DNA of 35,680 nt from Clostridia bacterium (lineage in GTDB: Bacteria > Bacillota > Clostridia > Oscillospirales > QAKW01), in assembly GCA_017436525.1 (NCBI GenBank), contig JAFSCX010000038.1:1-35680 (forward strand). Reading direction: 5' to 3'. Under the pieces are notes generated by a model that was not told where the DNA came from, ran no database searches, and saw only the letters and a program-made list of their open reading frames with translations. The translations under genes were made by a program, and so were the position numbers. Shown in pieces: positions 31,146 through 35,680 of this stretch (within the stretch, counting starts at the first letter, position 1; every line of letters begins with the position of its first letter).

Positions 31146-33196
31146 AGCTTCAGAAGATTCGAGTGGATCACTTTGGCAAGCTGGAGGATTTCAGCATGGA
31201 TCTTTCCGACGGGCTGAATCGATTCTGCTACCCCAATGAATTCGGCAAAAGCACGTTAATGGCCTTCATTTATTTCATCTTTTATGGCTACGACAGCAAA
31301 TGGATGAAATCTTATTTCCCTTGGAAGGGCGGTCCTCTTTCGGGGAGCATCACCTTCTCTTTGGAAGGGAAGGAATGGCAGATTTTCCGCCACCATCCTC
31401 AAAAGGGCGCAGAACGGCAGCAGGTGATAGATCTTACTGCCGGCAAAGAGCTGGCAATGGCGGTAAGGGAAAAGCCGGGACCCAAGCTTTTGGGGCTGGA
31501 CGGAGAGACCTTTATGCGGACCTTTTTTGTGCGGCAGGGTGATCTCTTTTTTGATCGGACCGACGGGCTGGATACCGCTCTTAAAAATTTAGCCGCCACC
31601 GGCGATGAAAACGCCTCTTTTTCGCAGGCAATGGACCTTTTGACCAAGGAGCATAATCGCTATTGCTATACTACCCGCAAGATGGGGCCGCTCATTGATT
31701 TGAAAAACGCACTCTTGGAAAAGAAGGTGGAGCTTTCCCGCTTGGAGCAGGCCATCAATGGGCAGATTGCCAAAAAGCAGGAAATGGATGGCTTGGAGCA
31801 GGAAAAAGCGGCGCTGGAGGCAGAGCTTGAGGCGCTGGAGAAGCGCATGAAACAAGCGAAAAAGAATGATGCCGCCCGCAGGATTAAAAGCTTAAAGCAA
31901 CAAGAAAATACGGCGGCAGAGCCTAAAAGCCGAGCGGCAGATACCGCTCTTTTGGAGCAAGAGCAGGCGTTTATGAAAATAAAAGAGACGGAAAGTCTCT
32001 ATGCTTCTAAAAAAGAGCAAGCAGAGCAAATAGTAAGAGAGCGGCAGAATGAGCAGCATCGCTTGGAAGCCTTTTATCTGCCGGCTGATACCAAAGAAAA
32101 ATTGGAGCAATTAGAGAAGGGAAATAAAAAGAGCCCTATGGGAGGCATTTTATTATTGGTCCTTGCTGCCGGCTGCGGAGTCGGCGGAATCTTTTTGAAT
32201 CTTCTTTGGATGGGCGTTGCAATCTTCGGTGCTTTAGGGCTGTTGCTTTTGCTAAGACCCTTCCTCCTTCAAAATCAGCTTTGCCGCCATTGCGGCGTGG
32301 CAGATCTCAGAGGTCTTCGGGAGCGCTGGAATCAATATGATGCCGCAAAAACCCGCATTGCCGCCCTGGAGCAAGAGGCAGAGGAGGGAAATGCCCTGCT
32401 GAAGGAGCTGGAAAACCGCCTTTCTGCGGAGCGGGAGGCTTTGCAGAGAATGGCGGTCTCTACCCGTCTTTTTACCTTGGAGGAATTGAAGAAAGAGCAA
32501 TTTGATCGAGCGGTTTGGAAGCAGACGGCCGCCAATCAAGCAAGCCATCAAGAAGCCCTTTTGCAAGGCCGCACTTTAGAAGAATGGCAGGCGGAGGCCC
32601 AAGGAGGCGATCCGGAAGGGGAGCGCTATGAGCCCCTCTTTTTGAAAAAGCAAGAGGCTCTCTCCCGCTTGAGCCGGTTGATGGAGGCTTTGGATCAGAA
32701 GGACCTTTATCAGCTTTCCGCCCTTTGGAAGGAAGCGGAGGCGCTGCGGGCGGAGATCACTGCCGATGAGCGGCGGAGGCAGGAATGGGAGACCGCTCTT
32801 GCGGCGGTGCAGCAGACCATGGATTGGCTGAGAGAGGCCAATGAGGATATGTCCTTGCATTTTGCGCCCCGTCTTTGCAAAGGGGCAGGGGAGCTGCTCT
32901 CCTGCCTGACGGATGGCGCTTATGATGCGGTGCAGATGGACGAGCAATATAATATTCGGCTGGAAACAGCCGCGGGCTCTTATCCCACCGCCTCTTTTTC
33001 AAGGGGGACAAAGGATGCCATCTATTTCGCCTTCCGCTTGGCGGTAGGGGAGCTGATCAGCCCCATTGCATTGCCGCTGCTGCTGGATGATCCGTTTGTG
33101 AATCTGGATGATGAGCGGCGCGCTTTGGCGGAAGAAATGCTGGAAAAGAGCGCAAAAGGGCGGCAAATCCTTTATTTTACCTGTAGCGATCGATAA
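31142..33196 (+). CDS. SMC/Rad50-like ATPase with transmembrane hairpin (YhaN type)
   Basis: 684 residues. The N-terminal Walker A is YPNEFGKST (30-38); the usual first Gly of this motif is Tyr here. Coiled-coil segments (about 190-330 and 385-590) flank two membrane-spanning helices (about 332-376, GGILLLVLAAGCGVGGIFLN and beyond), a feature of YhaN and not of SbcC. The C-terminal signature (SFSRGTKDAIYFAFRLAVGE, about 617-636) and Walker B (LLLDDPFVNLD, about 642-652) complete the ATPase. It should work with the upstream nuclease in DNA-end processing, perhaps near the membrane. There is no zinc hook. No clear terminator follows. Confidence 0.88.
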   Translation: MKLQKIRVDHFGKLEDFSMDLSDGLNRFCYPNEFGKSTLMAFIYFIFYGYDSKWMKSYFPWKGGPLSGSITFSLEGKEWQIFRHHPQKGAERQQVIDLTAGKELAMAVREKPGPKLLGLDGETFMRTFFVRQGDLFFDRTDGLDTALKNLAATGDENASFSQAMDLLTKEHNRYCYTTRKMGPLIDLKNALLEKKVELSRLEQAINGQIAKKQEMDGLEQEKAALEAELEALEKRMKQAKKNDAARRIKSLKQQENTAAEPKSRAADTALLEQEQAFMKIKETESLYASKKEQAEQIVRERQNEQHRLEAFYLPADTKEKLEQLEKGNKKSPMGGILLLVLAAGCGVGGIFLNLLWMGVAIFGALGLLLLLRPFLLQNQLCRHCGVADLRGLRERWNQYDAAKTRIAALEQEAEEGNALLKELENRLSAEREALQRMAVSTRLFTLEELKKEQFDRAVWKQTAANQASHQEALLQGRTLEEWQAEAQGGDPEGERYEPLFLKKQEALSRLSRLMEALDQKDLYQLSALWKEAEALRAEITADERRRQEWETALAAVQQTMDWLREANEDMSLHFAPRLCKGAGELLSCLTDGAYDAVQMDEQYNIRLETAAGSYPTASFSRGTKDAIYFAFRLAVGELISPIALPLLLDDPFVNLDDERRALAEEMLEKSAKGRQILYFTCSDR

Positions 33197-33219
33197 AAAA
33201 ACAGCAGCCCAAAAACCCT

Positions 33220-33236
33220 ATTGCCATGCGGATTTT
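33220..33236. repeat. Possible trace of the dispersed repeat
   Basis: TTGCCATGCGGATTTT equals the loop and right arm of the first hairpin in copy B (13159-13173). The left arm is missing. It is too short to be sure. Confidence 0.25.
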
Positions 33237-33291
33237 GAGTTGCATTTATGATGGTGCGCTCTTTGGCAGAGGTCAAAATAAGAAAAAACTA

Positions 33292-33320
33292 TTGTAATTT
33301 TTGCAATTTTATTATAAAAT
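33292..33320 (+). promoter_or_regulatory. Possible promoter of the asp23-fakA operon
   Basis: TTGTAA (33292-33297), 17 bp, TAAAAT (33315-33320) in a very A/T-rich stretch. Confidence 0.45.
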
Positions 33321-33352
33321 AATAGTAACTATGTGAAGGAGGATGTTTCGCT

Positions 33353-33700
33353 ATGACCATTAATAATCATAACGGAGATATCAATATAACCGAAGCGGTT
33401 TTTGCCAATATTGTCGGCCATGTGGCCAATTCTTGCTACGGCGTGGTAGGAATGGCCGCTAAATCTGCAGGGGATGGAATCGTATCCCTGCTGAAAAAGG
33501 ATCACTATGAGAAGGGCGTTAAGGTCATTCCTGTAGAGGACGGTATTGAGGTAGAGATGCATATCGTCGTACTCTATGGGGTGAATCTGCCCGCAGTAAC
33601 CCGCAGCATTTCCAAGGAAGTAAAATATAATGTAGAGCAGATGACCGGCTTTACGGTGAAGAAGGTCAACATTTTTGTTGACGGAATGAAAGTAAACTAA
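33353..33700 (+). CDS. Asp23/Gls24 family protein (YloU type)
   Basis: 115 residues covering one Asp23 domain: INITEAVFANIVGHVANSCY, GVVGMAAKSAGDGIVSLLKK, then VEMHIVVLYGVNLPAVTRSI and VNIFVDGMKVN. The family includes the abundant alkaline-shock protein of staphylococci and the small YloU proteins that sit before yloV in many Bacillota. Its molecular role is not settled; membrane association and cell-envelope stress are reported for the family. GGAGG precedes the ATG. The fakA start follows 16 nt after the stop, so the two are cotranscribed. Confidence 0.92.
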   Translation: MTINNHNGDINITEAVFANIVGHVANSCYGVVGMAAKSAGDGIVSLLKKDHYEKGVKVIPVEDGIEVEMHIVVLYGVNLPAVTRSISKEVKYNVEQMTGFTVKKVNIFVDGMKVN

Positions 33701-33716
33701 GGAGAGAAGCATCGAG

Positions 33717-35351
33717 ATGATTACCGGTAAACAGTATTGCGAGATGGTGATTTCCGGATGTAACCATATCAGCAATCAAAAAGCGGCTATCAACGCGCTG
33801 AATGTATTCCCTGTTCCGGACGGAGATACCGGCACCAATATGTCGTTGACCATTTCAGCCGCTTCCAAGGAATTGAAAGCGCTTAGCGATCAATGCACTG
33901 TCGGAGAAGCCTCCGATCGGGCAGCAGGCGCGATGCTCAAGGGCGCAAGAGGCAATAGCGGCGTTATTTTGTCCCTGCTTTTCCGCGGGATTTCCAAGGG
34001 CTTAAAAGGAAAAGAGACTGCGGATGCCAAGGATTTGGCCGCAGCATTGGATCTGGGCGTAAAGGCAGCCTATCGGGCGGTCATGAAGCCTACGGAGGGC
34101 ACGGTCCTGACCGTATCCCGTGTGGCCTGCGAGCGGCTGCTCCGGTATGTGGAGAGCAGCGTATCTGCAGTTGAGGCGCTGGAATACTATGTAAATGAAG
34201 CCAATAATGTATTGGCAGAAACCCCCGAAATGCTTCCTCAGCTGAAGCAGGCAGGGGTGGTTGATGCAGGCGGTAAGGGTTTTGCTGTCGTAATGGAAGG
34301 TGCTCTTTCTGCGCTGAAGGGTCAGCCCATTGAGCCCGCCGAGGTTGTAGAGGCAGTCGAAGATACCATTGTTGATGATGTGGCTCTTCGGGAAGAGGAC
34401 ATTAAATTTGCTTATTGCACCGAATATATCGTTACAGTAGACGAGACCGCCAAAAAGCATAATCCCGCCGAGTTGCGCAGCTATCTGGAATCCATCGGCG
34501 ATAGCGTGGTCTGTGTCCCCGATAATGATATTATCAAGGTCCATGTGCATACCAACCATCCCGGCAAGGCCATCGAAGAGGCCATTCGCTATGGGATGCT
34601 GGTCAATTTGAAGATCGATAATATGAAGGAAGAATTCCGCGCGCGCCAAAAGGAAGAGGCCGCTAAAGGCCCTGTCATTGCCGAGAATGAAAAGCGCTAT
34701 GGCTTTGTATCGGTGGTGGCAGGCGCAGGCCTTGCAGATCTTTGCAGAGAGCTGGGCGTTGATACGGTGGTAGAAGGCGGGCAGACCATGAATCCCTCCA
34801 CCGCAGATATTCTGGCGGCAGTAAATGCCACCCCCAGCGAGATTGTATTTGTCCTTCCCAATAATAAAAATATTATCATGGCCGCCGAGCAGGCCAAGGA
34901 GCTTTCTACCGCCAAGCAGGTGATCGTGATTCCTACCAAGACGGTTCCGCAAGGCATCAGCGCCATGCTGGGCTTTGATGAGAGCATGGAGCCTCAGGAG
35001 ATCCAAGAAGCCATGGCCGGCCAGATCGAGATGGTGAAGACTGCGCAGGTAACCTATGCCGCAAGAGATTCGGTCTATGACGATCAAGAGATCAAAGAGG
35101 GCCAGCTTTTGGGCCTTATGGAAACCAAGGTAACCTTTGTTGAGGATGAGATGCAGACTTTGGTCGGCAAACTCTTCGAGCAGTTGACTCAAGAGGGCGG
35201 CTCCTATATCAATATCTACTACGGTGAGGATGTAACCGAAGAGGATGCCATGAAGGTGCAGGAGCAGGTGCAGGCGATGGTTCCCGATGCAGAGGTTATT
35301 TGCCTTGCAGGCGGGCAGCCGGTCTACCACTATATCTTCTCCGTAGAATAA
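33717..35351 (+). CDS. fakA: DAK2-domain fatty acid kinase subunit (FakA/YloV)
   Basis: 544 residues. The N-terminal DhaL/DAK2 domain (about 1-200) carries the nucleotide-binding VFPVPDGDTGTNMS and AGAMLKGARGNSGVILSLLF. A middle domain and a C-terminal FakA-specific domain follow (YGFVSVVAGAGLADLCRELG, VDTVVEGGQTMNPST, then VFVLPNNKNIIMAAEQA). FakA phosphorylates fatty acids bound to a separate FakB protein, feeding exogenous fatty acids into phospholipid synthesis; no fakB is in the window. AAGGAGAG lies about 10 nt before the ATG. It forms an operon with asp23, and carries after its stop the same 3' stem-loop as glnS. Confidence 0.93.
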   Translation: MITGKQYCEMVISGCNHISNQKAAINALNVFPVPDGDTGTNMSLTISAASKELKALSDQCTVGEASDRAAGAMLKGARGNSGVILSLLFRGISKGLKGKETADAKDLAAALDLGVKAAYRAVMKPTEGTVLTVSRVACERLLRYVESSVSAVEALEYYVNEANNVLAETPEMLPQLKQAGVVDAGGKGFAVVMEGALSALKGQPIEPAEVVEAVEDTIVDDVALREEDIKFAYCTEYIVTVDETAKKHNPAELRSYLESIGDSVVCVPDNDIIKVHVHTNHPGKAIEEAIRYGMLVNLKIDNMKEEFRARQKEEAAKGPVIAENEKRYGFVSVVAGAGLADLCRELGVDTVVEGGQTMNPSTADILAAVNATPSEIVFVLPNNKNIIMAAEQAKELSTAKQVIVIPTKTVPQGISAMLGFDESMEPQEIQEAMAGQIEMVKTAQVTYAARDSVYDDQEIKEGQLLGLMETKVTFVEDEMQTLVGKLFEQLTQEGGSYINIYYGEDVTEEDAMKVQEQVQAMVPDAEVICLAGGQPVYHYIFSVE

Positions 35352-35353
35352 GA

Positions 35354-35388
35354 GGGATGTTAAAATTGCCCGAAACCGCAAAGGGCAA
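35354..35388 (+). repeat. 3' stem-loop repeat after fakA (copy 2)
   Basis: Nearly identical to 7636-7669 after glnS. TTGCCC (35366-35371) can pair with GGGCAA (35383-35388), a stem one base pair longer than in copy 1 because of a C for T change on the left. Confidence 0.65.
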
Positions 35389-35449
35389 GGAGAAAAGAAT
35401 TTCTAAGAATTTCTCTTGAAAATAAATTTTAGAGACGACTAATAAAAGG

Positions 35450-35481
35450 AAGAAACCTATTGCAGGAGCAATAGGTTTCTT
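35450..35481 (+). terminator. fakA terminator
   Basis: A perfect 14-bp stem (35450-35463 with 35468-35481), loop AGGA, then T residues. The base of the stem (AAGAAACC) is shared with the glnS terminator. Confidence 0.9.
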
Positions 35482-35485
35482 TTTA

Positions 35486-35680
35486 TGCCCTTTGCTGCTC
35501 CGATTCGTGCCACTCGGCGTACCGTTGTACGCCTTCGGGTAAGCAAACACGAATAATCCGAACCTGCCTAAAATGGCATGATTTCAGCGCTTTTTAGTTT
35601 ATCGAAGGTTTGTAGGCGACAGCCTTACAAACTTCTCTGCACCAAAAATCATCTGAAATTCTGCTCATTTTAAGGTCGAA
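35486..35680. other. Non-coding right end of the window with two hairpins
   Basis: No supported gene. GGCGTAC (35516-35522) pairs with GTACGCC (35527-35533) around CGTT. GTTTGTAGGC (35608-35617) pairs with GCCTTACAAAC (35622-35632) with one bulged T. The segment may belong to an element continuing beyond the window. Confidence 0.45.

Noticed and set aside
34002-35381. A 459-codon minus-strand frame
   Set aside because: Antisense to fakA; no motifs and no ribosome site.

Overview
The window looks like chromosomal DNA of a spore-forming Bacillota, most likely class Clostridia. It carries a SpoIVB sporulation protease, an Asp23/DAK2 (YloU/YloV-type) pair, yhaO/yhaN-type nuclease genes, a short archaeal-type prolyl-tRNA synthetase and a very long Gram-positive surface protein. 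Shine-Dalgarno sites are strong AGGAGG types and promoters have 17-bp spacers of sigma-A type. No rRNA, tRNA, CRISPR array, transposase or phage gene is visible.

Layout. 1-5.1 kb (minus strand): a WYL regulator with a coupled Dabb protein, a choloylglycine hydrolase/penicillin acylase, an XRE DNA-binding domain fused to a glycerol-3-phosphate dehydrogenase, and a second, unfused GpsA-like enzyme. A DeoR regulator faces the second enzyme across overlapping promoters. 5.9-7.6 kb: glnS. 7.8-12.3 kb: a metallophosphoesterase, a PocR/AraC sensor-regulator, and a divergent two-gene operon of a DMT exporter and a TIM-barrel glycosidase-like enzyme. 12.3-13.0 kb: two small XRE proteins (one only a stub) and a small helical protein. 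13.3-20.1 kb: a 2149-residue VWA surface protein with pilin-like repeat domains, behind a small cysteine-rich protein. 20.3-25.6 kb: a dual-HTH regulator with a striking operator, an SGNH hydrolase, a remnant of a SpoIVB-like gene, and an AraC regulator divergent from a GtaA-like (DUF4965) enzyme. 25.7-28.4 kb: an orphan VbhA-like antitoxin, SpoIVB behind a palindromic tandem repeat, and a sigma-region-2-like domain fused to a membrane anchor. 28.6-35.4 kb: proS, a yhaO/yhaN pair, asp23 and fakA.

What ties it together. Many genes are single transcription units bounded by hairpins, and several regulatory genes have perfect palindromes placed on their own promoters. Two families of dispersed intergenic repeats recur. 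One is 100-200 bp long, made of hairpins, and lies at the 3' ends of genes (about 1-203, 13101-13300, 21671-21765, with an internally deleted inverted copy near 28385-28457). The other is a 35-nt stem-loop immediately after the stop codons of glnS and fakA. I see no complete, clearly novel multi-gene system. The best candidates for new biology are the XRE-GpsA fusion with its palindrome, the dual-HTH regulator with paired CGCCATGGCG operators, the sigma-like membrane protein, the palindromic array before spoIVB, and the dispersed repeat family.
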